Positions 46,078-54,428 of a stretch of DNA of 64,000 bases are shown piece by piece; position 1 is the first letter of the stretch; the number at the start of each line of letters is the position of its first letter. The stretch spans positions 372,001 through 436,000 of the forward strand of contig MKSR01000029.1 of NCBI GenBank assembly GCA_001898145.1, in the 5' to 3' direction. Below the pieces are notes generated by a model. That model had not been told where the DNA came from. It searched no databases and saw only the letters and a program-made list of their open reading frames with translations. The DNA comes from Dyadobacter sp. 50-39 (lineage in GTDB: Bacteria; Bacteroidota; Bacteroidia; Cytophagales; Spirosomataceae). Made by a program: the position numbers and the translations under genes.

Positions 46078-47094
46078 TTATTTAACAAATATTGCACTCC
46101 CCATGGCCTCTTGTTCGGATGTAATGTTGTGAATTTTTTTGTTCAGCCAATAGCAAAGCTTTTGGTTCTTATCCTGTTCATTATCGACACTAATCCCCAA
46201 AACATACATTCCAGACGTCGTAATAAACATATCGTTAACTACCGTGGATGAATGGTTGTTCTCCGCCTCTACTACTTCCAGCTGCCCGTCCGTGTCAACA
46301 AAGCCATTTGAAATTGACCCGTTTTTATCCAGCGATGTCGTACCGTTTCCTAACAAGTAAGTTTTCCCATCGAAAATTTTCAACTTCTTTAAAGACAAAA
46401 ACATGCTGTTTAACGTCTCAAACTGCCTGTCCTTCCATACCCCTGTTCCAGTCAAATCTCCCCGACGATTTTCACCAGCAACGATTACCTTTCCGTCAAC
46501 CGCGTCCATCGCAACTACATCACCCCGTTCTGACAATGCAACCATTACCTGATTCTTCCAGTAACAGGGCCGACCTTCATCTGCACCGGCAATATATAGG
46601 TCAGCCCCATCAAAAACGAAGTCACTTGCATACCCCGAATGTTCATTTAAATAGCTGACATCAGGTCCTTTCAAGAAAAAACCTCTGGTTCGGACTGGGC
46701 CGTCATGGACATATCCACTTGCGTAAACAACATCGTCTCTTAGCTGAATGCCAGTCACTACTCCCTCACCAGGCAAATTGATCGTAACTTTTTCGCCATT
46801 ACGCCAGTAACAAGGCTTCCCATCACATTCTCCACCAATTAGAATGACTTTATCCGTCACAAAAATATCAAGGGCAGCGCCTGACGATTCATCCAATAGG
46901 AGAATAGTGTCGTTCTTCCAGTAACAAGCTTTTCGCTTATGGTCTCTCACGACACTTCCGGATACAAATACGCCGCCAGTCTCGCTCACAATTTCATCGT
47001 CATTAACTTCCGGCTTCCGAGGTTCTTCATGCTTGCATGCCGAGAAAAAAATGCAAAAAATGCCTGCTAGCCAATACTTGAAATATTTCTTCAT
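46078..47094 (-). CDS. Repeat-containing lipoprotein of unknown function
   Basis: 338 aa. Lipobox FSAC at Cys20. The mature part repeats a block of about 45 residues marked by CYWKN/CYWRN or degenerate equivalents (CYWKNDTILL, CYWRNGEKV, GFFLKGPDV, CYWKNQVMV, GVWKDRQFE, CYWLNKKIH), each followed by a VYASGY/LYIAGA-like strand. This suggests a beta-propeller of about six blades, likely outer-membrane anchored. I recognise no named family. Base composition is more AT-rich than its neighbours, compatible with recent acquisition. Confidence 0.72.
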   Translation of the reverse strand: MKKYFKYWLAGIFCIFFSACKHEEPRKPEVNDDEIVSETGGVFVSGSVVRDHKRKACYWKNDTILLLDESSGAALDIFVTDKVILIGGECDGKPCYWRNGEKVTINLPGEGVVTGIQLRDDVVYASGYVHDGPVRTRGFFLKGPDVSYLNEHSGYASDFVFDGADLYIAGADEGRPCYWKNQVMVALSERGDVVAMDAVDGKVIVAGENRRGDLTGTGVWKDRQFETLNSMFLSLKKLKIFDGKTYLLGNGTTSLDKNGSISNGFVDTDGQLEVVEAENNHSSTVVNDMFITTSGMYVLGISVDNEQDKNQKLCYWLNKKIHNITSEQEAMGSAIFVK

Positions 47095-47238
47095 AGCTCT
47101 TGGTTTTTAAATGAGCACAATAAAACAGAGGTTTTGTGATATTGTCTCAATAGATTTATCAACCACCATGAACTGATGAATAAGCGATATAATCAAGCTT
47201 GAAAGAATGAGTAAGGGAAGAGTAAAGGCAGGAGCGGA

Positions 47239-47535
47239 CTACAAATTCTGCCGGATCATATTTTCCAAAACCTGCAAATGTTCGGTAAAAGCCTTGTGCC
47301 CGTTGTCGGTAGCTTTGTAGGTGGTAAGCGGCTTGCGGCCGTTGAATTGTTTCTGAAATTCGATGTATTTGATTTCTTCCAGTGCCTTCAAATGCGAGGC
47401 AAGGTTACCGTCGGTAAGCTGCAATAATTCTTTCAATTCATTAAAACTCAGGGAATCGTTTACCACGAGCACGGACATGAGCCCAAGCCTGATTTTACTT
47501 TCAAATACCTTATTAAACTTTTCTAACCACTCCAT
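47239..47535 (-). CDS. Winged-helix transcriptional regulator (HTH_34-like)
   Basis: 98 aa single-domain winged helix: FESKIRLGLMSVLVVNDSLSFNELKELLQLTDGNLASHLKALEEIKYIEFQKQFNGRKPLTTYKATDNG. Pattern of the MarR/ArsR-like family PF13601. It follows the polytopic membrane protein gene by 32 nt, in the same direction. Such pairs are common in Bacteroidota and probably form an autoregulated unit; no ligand is evident. Confidence 0.86.
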   Translation of the reverse strand: MEWLEKFNKVFESKIRLGLMSVLVVNDSLSFNELKELLQLTDGNLASHLKALEEIKYIEFQKQFNGRKPLTTYKATDNGHKAFTEHLQVLENMIRQNL

Positions 47536-47567
47536 TACAGGTTCCCTGTGACGCGGACGTCGAGTTA

Positions 47568-48707
47568 TTATTGATTGGCTTCCAGAAACAGCATGGCATC
47601 GCGGTTACGCATCCACACGGCCTGGTCGCGTTGATTGTTGGCGGCCATGGTAAAGCCCGATCCCACCAGGCCGGTTCCTACCGATACCCAGAAAAAGGTC
47701 CTTAAATGATCGCGGTTCCCGGTAAGGAGCGATACGATGGAGCCCGCCGAGCCTGCCAGTGAAATGACCAGTCCAATGCTGCGCGTCCTTCTGGATTTCA
47801 GGTAAAGGCCGAGACCTTCCGGCGAAACCATAAATTCATTCCGCAAAGCTTTTTGCCCTGTGTACAACACATTGTTTTTGACAAAACTATTCCCATTTCT
47901 CAAATAAATAGTCTCCCTGTCGTACCATTTTCGCGCTTTGGAAGCAGTACTATCCGATGGGATGCGTATTTGCGCCGAACAAACCGAGCCTGTGACCAGC
48001 AAAAGCAGCACCACCAGAGCCACACCCGATTTTCCGCCCGGCGCCTGGCTGCGCGGATCGCCCGGCACCTTCTCTCTTTCGTAGCGGTTGTACATCGTAA
48101 GGCCGTAAACAATGTGTAAAAGCCCGAAGCCAATCGCCCAGAAAATCAGCGAGTAGCCGGTCAGAAACAATGCAATGCAGCCGATACCGATTTCAGAAAT
48201 GCCCATGTAAAATACCTCCGGATAGGTGAAGCGGCTGGCATTCACGAGCGCAAGGCCGTAAAACAGCAGTGTTACAGGAAAAACCAGCCATATAAAACCG
48301 TAATGCAGCATGGCGAGGCAGAATATGCCTCCGGTCGTGAGTGGAATAAGCATGGCAACAAGCAGGCGCTTCGAGCTGCCGTTCCACACCGTGAGGCCCT
48401 TTTTACGGCCTCTCCGCACAGTGAGGATGATCCCGACGGCCAGTGATGAAACCAGCACACAAATGCCATCGACAAGTAAAAATCCGATTACGTCCGGACG
48501 CGAATGGCCCTGATATGCACCTAATGGCACCAGAATGTCAGCCAGCCAGTCTGTCTTGAACCGAACGTAGGCCGTTCCGGCGCCGATCAGCGCGAAGATA
48601 CCGGCAAAAACCCCGCTTAACCCGCTGAGTGAAAGAAACTTGGACGACCGCTCCATCAGGCTGCGGATTTCGTTCAAAGTATGCAAAGAATCCTGATTCG
48701 GGTTCAT
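47568..48707 (-). CDS. Polytopic membrane protein with internal signal-peptide-like segment (apparent fusion)
   Basis: 379 aa. Residues 1-210 hold about six hydrophobic helices and end YGLTMYNRYEREK, the usual C-terminus of the membrane partner of HTH_34 regulators. After a short linker, residues 226-246 (GVALVVLLLLVTGSVCSAQ) look like a cleavable signal peptide, followed by a 130-residue soluble/membrane-associated part (YLRNGNSFVKNNVLYTGQKALRNEF; SIGLVISLAGSAGSIVSLL). It reads as two proteins joined in one frame. No function assigned. Upstream of the winged-helix gene in one operon. Confidence 0.72.
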   Translation of the reverse strand: MNPNQDSLHTLNEIRSLMERSSKFLSLSGLSGVFAGIFALIGAGTAYVRFKTDWLADILVPLGAYQGHSRPDVIGFLLVDGICVLVSSLAVGIILTVRRGRKKGLTVWNGSSKRLLVAMLIPLTTGGIFCLAMLHYGFIWLVFPVTLLFYGLALVNASRFTYPEVFYMGISEIGIGCIALFLTGYSLIFWAIGFGLLHIVYGLTMYNRYEREKVPGDPRSQAPGGKSGVALVVLLLLVTGSVCSAQIRIPSDSTASKARKWYDRETIYLRNGNSFVKNNVLYTGQKALRNEFMVSPEGLGLYLKSRRTRSIGLVISLAGSAGSIVSLLTGNRDHLRTFFWVSVGTGLVGSGFTMAANNQRDQAVWMRNRDAMLFLEANQ

Positions 48708-48730
48708 AAGCGTGTAAAATGGTAAATAGC

Positions 48731-48770
48731 TGTCAGTTTTGGTCAGGTATTGTCAGGTACGGGCAGGCGC
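48731..48770. repeat. Degenerate 10-bp tandem repeat (GTCAGG type)
   Basis: Four imperfect units with a 10-bp period (TGTCAGTTTT, GGTCAGGTAT, TGTCAGGTAC, GGGCAGGCGC) just upstream of the leftward membrane-protein gene. A related array is at 56985-57037. Confidence 0.6.
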
Positions 48771-48785
48771 GGCCGAGGTATATGG

Positions 48786-49160
48786 CTACAAAAGCAGCAG
48801 GATTTTAGGGATGAATACAATCCCTCCTACGATAACCGCCGAAATGGCTAGCAATAATACACCGGCAGCGGCGGTGTCTTTCACCACTTTAATAACCGGG
48901 TGATAGTCGGCCGAGACGAGATCCGCCAGCTTTTCGATCGCCGTGTTGAACGCCTCCCCTGCCCACACGAGCGCGATCTGGATCACGATAATGCACCATT
49001 CGGTGGCCGATATTTTAAAGAATACCCCTGCAATGGCTACCACCACACAGGCGATCAGGTGAATGCGTGCATTGTTTTCGTAACGGAACAGGCTGTAAAT
49101 CCCTGCACCTGCGTAACGGAAGCTTCGGGCAGCTTTAAGAATATCGATGGGTCCGTTCAT
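48786..49160 (-). CDS. dgkA: Diacylglycerol/undecaprenol kinase family protein
   Basis: 124 aa integral membrane kinase. Family motifs: ARSFRYAGAGIYSLFRYENNARIHL, then EAFNTAIEKLADLVS and VKDTAAAGVLLLAI. Three membrane helices. In Gram-positives this type acts on undecaprenol, in proteobacteria on diacylglycerol; the substrate here is not decidable. Its ATG lies inside the end of the DUF1361 gene (26-nt overlap), so the two are translationally coupled. Confidence 0.9.
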   Translation of the reverse strand: MNGPIDILKAARSFRYAGAGIYSLFRYENNARIHLIACVVVAIAGVFFKISATEWCIIVIQIALVWAGEAFNTAIEKLADLVSADYHPVIKVVKDTAAAGVLLLAISAVIVGGIVFIPKILLLL

Positions 49161-49815
49161 GTTGTTTCAGTTCGGCAAAAATATGGAACGCAAAGTACAA
49201 CAACATGAGCACGAACGAAAACGTAATGGTGTGTTTGATCGCCAATGGGTCTTTCATGCTGTGGTATATGCCTCTCGCCAACGCACCCGGCTGTGTGATG
49301 ATGTCCCAGCTGTTCCAGCGGCCATAACGACCCAGAAATATACCGAAACCGCTAAGTACCATCGAGTTCAGGATGGCAAACCAGGCCAGGCGCTCGTTCC
49401 AGCGGCGCGCAATAATGCGGTGGACGATGCGGATGCTGTACAAACCCGTCATAAATCCGGCCAGGGAAAATGTAAAAATCATCAGCGCGTCGTACCAGAT
49501 CATGCTTTCAGGCACTGCACGCAGATGTTTCAGGTCGGTGATGATGTAGGGCGCATTCGGGAAAAACAGAAGCCATACTGCCAGATAGATCATCAGAATG
49601 CCGAACGGCGCTTCCCGCCGCTTTTCCATTTCCCAAACCCATTTAATGAAAAGCAAGGGTACCCAGGCCAGGAACAGGTTCCAGACCAGAAAGATGAATC
49701 CCCAGTCTTGCAGGAAAATCCTGACAGATAACAGCGCCATCGCAGCGGCGGAAACAAATGCAAGGAGCGCAACTTTCAAATTGCCTTCCAGATAGTTGAC
49801 CAGGTTTCTCAGCAT
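49135..49815 (-). CDS. DUF1361 integral membrane protein
   Basis: 226 aa with about seven hydrophobic segments. DUF1361 pattern: FLVWNLFLAWVPLLFIKWV, LFFPNAPYIITDLKHLR, WYDALMIFTFSLAGFMTGLYSI, RYGRWNSWDI. Function unknown. Overlaps dgkA by 26 nt, suggesting a shared membrane-lipid role, though that is inference only. Confidence 0.9.
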   Translation of the reverse strand: MLRNLVNYLEGNLKVALLAFVSAAAMALLSVRIFLQDWGFIFLVWNLFLAWVPLLFIKWVWEMEKRREAPFGILMIYLAVWLLFFPNAPYIITDLKHLRAVPESMIWYDALMIFTFSLAGFMTGLYSIRIVHRIIARRWNERLAWFAILNSMVLSGFGIFLGRYGRWNSWDIITQPGALARGIYHSMKDPLAIKHTITFSFVLMLLYFAFHIFAELKQHERTHRYS

Positions 49816-49909
49816 CGTTTAAGTTGTTTTAAAGTACTTTGAAATACAAAGTTAATATAAAACGACCTTAAACTGCAATAGAAGCAAGTACATTCAAATA
49901 AAAAATAGG

Positions 49910-50821
49910 TTACTTTTTGCTGTTTTCAGCGAAAGCCTTCATCATCGCCCATTCTCGCCCGGCCGTTTTGGCCTTGAAAGTTTCGAGACAGCCACGGTCC
50001 TGCAAGGTAATGTAGCAGGTCTTACCGTTTTTACCCCCGAAACAGATGTTCGACACCTTCTTACCGATAGTGTGAATGGTTTGGATTACTTTTCCTTCGG
50101 GAGAAAGCACGGCTACTTCGCCTTTGCCGTGGCGGGCAATGTACAGGTTGCCATGCACATCGCAGCGCATGCCGTCCATTCCGCCGTCTTCGAAATGGTG
50201 CAGGAGTTTTTTGTTGGATAGCGTCCCGTCCGGCGCAAGGTCAAATGCCCACACATTCCGCTGAACGCTTTCGTTCACGTACAATTTCTTCTCATCGGGA
50301 CTCACGTCGATCCCGTTGGTGGTACCCATGTCTCCGAATGCCAGGTTCACCTTTCCTTCCGGCGCCATGTGCCATATTTGCCCTGTTCCTTCTTTCCAGT
50401 TCGGGTCGGAGGCAAAAACATGCCCGGAAGCGGTTACCGCCAGGTCGTTCGGCTGGTTCATCTTCGGTTCATTCGCGAAAACGGAGATGTCTTTGGTGAT
50501 CATATCCACTTTCAGGATGTTATGGCCTGTAAAATCGGCCACGTAGAAAGTGTTTTTGTCTATAAACCGGATGCCGTTCCCGGTGCTGCCTTTGGGTAAT
50601 GTCACGAAAAAGCTTGCATTGCCCTTCTTGCTGATCTGCGCAATTGTACCATCCCTGGCGAAGTTCACGGCATATACATTGCCGTCATCGTCCACTGCCG
50701 GCCCTTCGCAGTTACTGGTAAACTCCCCTTCATTGGAGAATTTCTTACTTTTAGTCTGTGCCCGGCTGGTGACCGGCAACAACAAGGCTATGGTGAGGAG
50801 GCAAGCTAAAATTCTGGTCAT
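49910..50821 (-). CDS. SMP-30/gluconolactonase/LRE-family secreted protein
   Basis: 303 aa. Signal peptide MTRILACLLTIALLLPVTSRAQ. Six-bladed propeller pattern with CEGPAVDDDGNVYAVNF, FYVADFTGHNILKVD, NGIDVSPDEKKLYVNES, and DGMRCDVHGNLYIARHG, matching the metal-binding Glu/Asn/Asp positions of SMP-30 lactonases. Likely a periplasmic lactone hydrolase acting on sugar-acid lactones. Follows the thioredoxin-fold gene by 21 nt in the same operon. Confidence 0.9.
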   Translation of the reverse strand: MTRILACLLTIALLLPVTSRAQTKSKKFSNEGEFTSNCEGPAVDDDGNVYAVNFARDGTIAQISKKGNASFFVTLPKGSTGNGIRFIDKNTFYVADFTGHNILKVDMITKDISVFANEPKMNQPNDLAVTASGHVFASDPNWKEGTGQIWHMAPEGKVNLAFGDMGTTNGIDVSPDEKKLYVNESVQRNVWAFDLAPDGTLSNKKLLHHFEDGGMDGMRCDVHGNLYIARHGKGEVAVLSPEGKVIQTIHTIGKKVSNICFGGKNGKTCYITLQDRGCLETFKAKTAGREWAMMKAFAENSKK

Positions 50822-50842
50822 AGGGTAATTTTTCTTCGAAAA

Positions 50843-51463
50843 TCACTGATTTTTCCACTTGATGGCGCAGCCCACCGGTTTGGTAACTGTGGTCACGACG
50901 GGTTTGCCTCCGGCGAGATTGGTTACGGCCTCGTCCACGTACAATTTCGTGACACCGGCCGGGTCCTGCGGGTTATCGTCGATCATCCCCATATACCGGA
51001 CGACAAACTGAGCGCCGTTTTTTTGCAGTACATACACTTGCGGCGTACGCCCAGCCCCGAATTTGCGCGCCACCTGCTGCGTATCATCGACAAGATAAGG
51101 ATAACCATAATGCTTGGCGACAGAACGCTCCTTCATTTTTTCGAAAGTATCGTCCTGATGCGTTCCGGGGTCGGTGGGGTTAATGGCTATAACGGGATAA
51201 CCCTGCCCCGCGAACTTGTTGTTGAGGGCTATAATACGGTCCTCATAGGCTTTGGCAAACGGGCAGTGGTTACTTGTAAAAACAACGATTACCCCCTTTG
51301 AACTGGCAAAATCCGAAAGCGACACCATGTTTCCATCGGTATTTTTCAAACGGAAACTCGATACCGCATCGCCCACCTGGTACCCCGCCTGTGCCTGTGC
51401 GATACGCACGAAGGATGCGAGAAACAGGACCATCAAAACCCACCGATTCACTTTTATTTTCAT
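50843..51463 (-). CDS. Secreted thioredoxin-fold protein (AhpC/TSA type)
   Basis: 206 aa. Signal peptide (MKIKVNRWVLMVLFLASFVRIAQAQ). AhpC/TSA-like fold: FRLKNTDGNMVSLSDFASSKGVIVVFTSNHCPFAKAYEDRI. The active-site region has one Cys (NHCPFAKAY) instead of CxxC. A cis-Pro is present in GRTPQVYVLQ. The NHCPxxKAY subgroup is common in Bacteroidota and Planctomycetes, role uncertain (redox or peroxide handling). Ahead of the SMP-30 gene. Confidence 0.85.
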   Translation of the reverse strand: MKIKVNRWVLMVLFLASFVRIAQAQAGYQVGDAVSSFRLKNTDGNMVSLSDFASSKGVIVVFTSNHCPFAKAYEDRIIALNNKFAGQGYPVIAINPTDPGTHQDDTFEKMKERSVAKHYGYPYLVDDTQQVARKFGAGRTPQVYVLQKNGAQFVVRYMGMIDDNPQDPAGVTKLYVDEAVTNLAGGKPVVTTVTKPVGCAIKWKNQ

Positions 51464-51742
51464 GTTTTCTAAATCTACTGTCTCTAAGACCTCAATAACA
51501 GGTAAAAGTAAAAGCGCGACCTGTTAAATATTGTTAAGGCAATGTCTTACGCCCGATGTCTAAACGTCGAAGCGCAACCGAACCATATAAAGGTAACTTT
51601 TTACGCATTTTTAACCACATCACCCGCATATAATTCGAATGTGCGCCCGGCCGTGCACATGACAACTGAATGCGGCATGACGCTTATGTGGACGTGTGGC
51701 GCTGCGAGATATTAAAAAAACAGGAATATTCCACGTAATGCG
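51464..51742. other. Intergenic region without recognised gene
   Basis: Divergent gap between the thioredoxin-fold gene and rplU (348 nt including the rplU promoter). I see no convincing ORF or RNA gene. It should hold the leftward promoter. Confidence 0.6.
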
Positions 51743-51773
51743 TTGTGATTCTGCCGCTCTCTTTTTATCTTTG
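51743..51773 (+). promoter_or_regulatory. rplU-rpmA promoter
   Basis: -33 TTG (51743-51745), 20-nt spacer, -7 TATCTTTG (51766-51773). This matches the Bacteroidota primary sigma consensus TTG/TAnnTTTG. About 33 nt of leader follow before the rplU ATG. Confidence 0.78.
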
Positions 51774-51812
51774 CACCTCAAAATTTGAATCCAGTTTAAT
51801 ATAATTATTAAC

Positions 51813-52124
51813 ATGTACGCAATCGTAGAAATCGCAGGTCAGCAATTTAAAGTTGAAAAGGGTCGCGAAATCTTCACGCATAGGCTTGAAGGTGACGTGA
51901 ACGCTGCACTTGTATTTGACAAAGTCCTTCTCGTTGATAACGGAGGCACAGTACAGGTAGGTCTTCCGACAGTGGCAGGTGCTTCTGTAAAAGCAACCGT
52001 TCTCGAACACCTGAAAGGTGAGAAAGTGATCGTTTTCAAAAAGAAACGCCGCAAAGGATACCGTGTTAAAAACGGTCACCGTCAGTATCTGACCAAAATC
52101 AGCATCGACGAAATCGTTGCTTAA
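51813..52124 (+). CDS. rplU: 50S ribosomal protein L21
   Basis: 103 aa. Starts [20 protein letters not shown], the L21 hallmark, and ends with the basic [23 protein letters not shown] rRNA-binding segment. Part of the large subunit. Co-transcribed with rpmA (60 nt). Confidence 0.98.
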   Translation: MYAIVEIAGQQFKVEKGREIFTHRLEGDVNAALVFDKVLLVDNGGTVQVGLPTVAGASVKATVLEHLKGEKVIVFKKKRRKGYRVKNGHRQYLTKISIDEIVA

Positions 52125-52184
52125 TGCATTGGCGGAAGCCTGAAACAGTTCAAACACGAAATTACAATTTAAGTATAAGATATC

Positions 52185-52463
52185 ATGGCACATAAGAAAG
52201 GTGTAGGTAGCTCGAAAAACGGACGTGAATCGGAAAGTAAACGTCTTGGTGTAAAATTATTCGGTGGCCAGTTGGCAAAAGCAGGAAACATCCTGGTTCG
52301 TCAGCGTGGAACCAAGCACAACCCAGGTAAAAACGTTGGTATCGGCCGCGACCACACATTGTTCGCGCTCGTTGATGGTAACGTGGTGTTCCGTAAGACC
52401 CGTGAAAACAGATCTTACGTTCACATCGAACCGATCGCGGTTGAGGCTGCTGCGGAAGCGTAA
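52185..52463 (+). CDS. rpmA: 50S ribosomal protein L27
   Basis: 92 aa. [29 protein letters not shown] is the conserved L27 N-terminus near the peptidyl transferase centre. There is no N-terminal extension needing cleavage as seen in Firmicutes. A terminator follows. Confidence 0.98.
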   Translation: MAHKKGVGSSKNGRESESKRLGVKLFGGQLAKAGNILVRQRGTKHNPGKNVGIGRDHTLFALVDGNVVFRKTRENRSYVHIEPIAVEAAAEA

Positions 52464-52500
52464 TCAGCGCGCCGTTAGTACTTCCAAAGAAGTTAATAGA

Positions 52501-52531
52501 ACCCGTCAGGCTTACGTTTGACGGGTTTTTT
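52501..52531 (+). terminator. rplU-rpmA terminator
   Basis: ACCCGTCA (52501-52508), 10-nt loop, TGACGGGT (52519-52526), then T-tract to 52531. Confidence 0.9.
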
Positions 52532-52623
52532 ATTGGTTAACACACCGCCGCCAAACCAAAAGACCATGTTCGGTGTTCTCTAAACCGGAAAGTTGTTTTA
52601 CCCTATCAATATCGACCATCCCC

Positions 52624-53220
52624 ATGTTGTCACGACCTATTTTTGTATATACCGAATTGAGCCCCAACCCCAACTCGATGAAGTTCGTCCTGAATTTCGA
52701 GCTGGTACCCGACGGGCTCTCTTTTGATTACCCTTCACTCGAATCTGCATTGGAAGAAGGCCGGGAATCACCGCTGGCGGCCGACTTGTTCCAATTTCCG
52801 CATGTAAAGCGCGTGTTCATCGCAAGCAACTTCATTACCATTACCAAAGGTGACGACATTGCCTGGGAAGAGGTCCTGCGCGACACGAAGCAGTTCATCA
52901 AGATCTATTTCGAAGAAAACCACCCGGTATTTGCTCAAAAGACAATCGACAGTAACACACTGATCGTCGACGCGAGGGATTCCGATACGGTACAGAAAAT
53001 CAAGGCTGCATTGGATCAATATGTACGCCCAGCCGTTGAATCGGACGGGGGCGCGATCAACTTCCACTCGTTCGATGAAGGATCGGGTGTGGTAAAGGTA
53101 CTTCTGCAAGGCTCTTGCAGCGGCTGCCCGTCATCGACGCTCACATTGAAAGCTGGGATCGAAAACCTCCTAACCCGCATGGTACCCGACGTAAAAGAAG
53201 TGGTAGCAGAAGGCGTGTAA
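52624..53220 (+). CDS. Nfu-type Fe-S protein (Nfu N-domain plus NifU C-domain)
   Basis: 198 aa from ATG 52624. The longer in-frame start at 52573 is unlikely. The N-terminal Nfu_N domain (VYTELSPNPNSMKFVLN...FIASNFITITKGDDIAWEEV) is followed by a NifU C-terminal domain with GSCSGCPSSTLTLKAGIENLL carrying the CxxC. Delivers 4Fe-4S clusters, as human NFU1 does. Second Nfu-type protein of the window. Followed by a terminator with a T7 tract. Confidence 0.93.
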   Translation: MLSRPIFVYTELSPNPNSMKFVLNFELVPDGLSFDYPSLESALEEGRESPLAADLFQFPHVKRVFIASNFITITKGDDIAWEEVLRDTKQFIKIYFEENHPVFAQKTIDSNTLIVDARDSDTVQKIKAALDQYVRPAVESDGGAINFHSFDEGSGVVKVLLQGSCSGCPSSTLTLKAGIENLLTRMVPDVKEVVAEGV

Positions 53221-53239
53221 TGCCTCAAACATATATTCC

Positions 53240-53289
53240 GAAACCCTGTCGCAGTACGGCATTCGCTGCCCGGCAGGGTTTCTTTTTTT
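53240..53289 (+). terminator. Terminator after Nfu gene
   Basis: GAAACCCTG (53240-53248) pairs with CAGGGTTTC (53274-53282) across a 25-nt loop, followed by T7 (53283-53289). Confidence 0.8.
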
Positions 53290-53313
53290 AATGTGTTTTG
53301 TTAGCTTCGGCGC

Positions 53314-54414
53314 ATGAAGCCACCGCTGGAAAAATTCATAGACCGCATTGAGGCATTACAATCGACCGGTAATGCATTGTTCCCCAAAGGCATTTTCCCA
53401 GCGGAACGGTCCAATTCCCTGATCGGCTACCGGCGGCCGGACACGACGATGTTCTTTTCGGCCATCATCGCATTCACATTACAATCTATCCGCAAGTATT
53501 GCAGCGCCGAAAGCCAGGCAAAGATCGATTCGATTATCCCGTTGGTAACGGTCAACTATCCCGACTTTCAGAACAAAGACGGTTTAAAAACCTACAATTT
53601 CTGGAAAACGAAACCCTCGCGCCATTTTCCGAATGGCCGGTGGTTTCACCGTTTCGAGCATTTCCGCATTCCCGACGACATCGACGACACTGCATTCGCC
53701 TATCTGACGACCAATCCTTCAATGGAGGAATTGTATTGGTTAAAAGAAAAGCTTACGCTCCACGCCAACGGCGCTAAGCTCTGGATCCGTAACACGTATC
53801 CCGAGTACAAGCCCCTGCCTGCCTATTCTACCTGGTTTGGTAAGAATATGTATGTGGAGTTCGATGTGAGCGTACTGGCCAACATGCTGTATTGCATTCT
53901 GCATTACAAGCTGCCGCTGAATAAACACGATGCAGCCAGCTTCGCGTACATCCGCTCGGTGGTTGAAACGCGCCGGTATATCGATGCGCCTTTTCGCTGT
54001 GCGCATCAGTACCCGCGTACACCGCTGATCATTTACCACGTTTCCAGGCTCATGGCGGCATTCAAACCTGCCGAATTGCTACCGGTGTGGGAACAGCTGG
54101 CGAACGACACCGAAGACATTTTGAAAAATACCCGCAACCGCATGGACCGGGTTTTGCTGGCTACTTCCCTGATGAGGCTTGGCCGTGCCACGGAAAGGAT
54201 TGCTGTTGAAGATTTCTCGGCCAGGGATTTCAAAGGCTTTTATTTTTTCATAGCCGGACTGCTTACCGCGTATGAGAATCCGGTTCTTTACAAATTATCG
54301 GTAAACCCATTGGTGCACATGCATTGGACGTGCGAAGCGCATTGCTGGGCACTCCTCGCGGAATACGAAGCGCTTTGGAACCAGCAGCAGCCCTACGCCA
54401 CATTACCATTATAA
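53314..54414 (+). CDS. Protein with class II terpene cyclase-like DxDDTA motif
   Basis: 366 aa, no signal peptide, predicted mostly alpha-helical. Residues 121-127 read DDIDDTA: DIDDTA is identical to the acid motif of class II diterpene cyclases and fits the inner mouth of an alpha/alpha barrel. Other segments (WFHRFEHFRIP, STWFGKNMYVEFDVSVLANMLY, HMHWTCEAHCWALLAEYEALW) suggest repeated helical hairpins. Known cyclases are larger, so the enzyme class is not established; it may be an uncharacterised alpha/alpha-toroid enzyme. It is followed after 14 nt by a PaaE-like flavoreductase, implying a redox partner. Confidence 0.62.
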   Translation: MKPPLEKFIDRIEALQSTGNALFPKGIFPAERSNSLIGYRRPDTTMFFSAIIAFTLQSIRKYCSAESQAKIDSIIPLVTVNYPDFQNKDGLKTYNFWKTKPSRHFPNGRWFHRFEHFRIPDDIDDTAFAYLTTNPSMEELYWLKEKLTLHANGAKLWIRNTYPEYKPLPAYSTWFGKNMYVEFDVSVLANMLYCILHYKLPLNKHDAASFAYIRSVVETRRYIDAPFRCAHQYPRTPLIIYHVSRLMAAFKPAELLPVWEQLANDTEDILKNTRNRMDRVLLATSLMRLGRATERIAVEDFSARDFKGFYFFIAGLLTAYENPVLYKLSVNPLVHMHWTCEAHCWALLAEYEALWNQQQPYATLPL

Positions 54415-54428
54415 TCCCAGCTAGGCAA

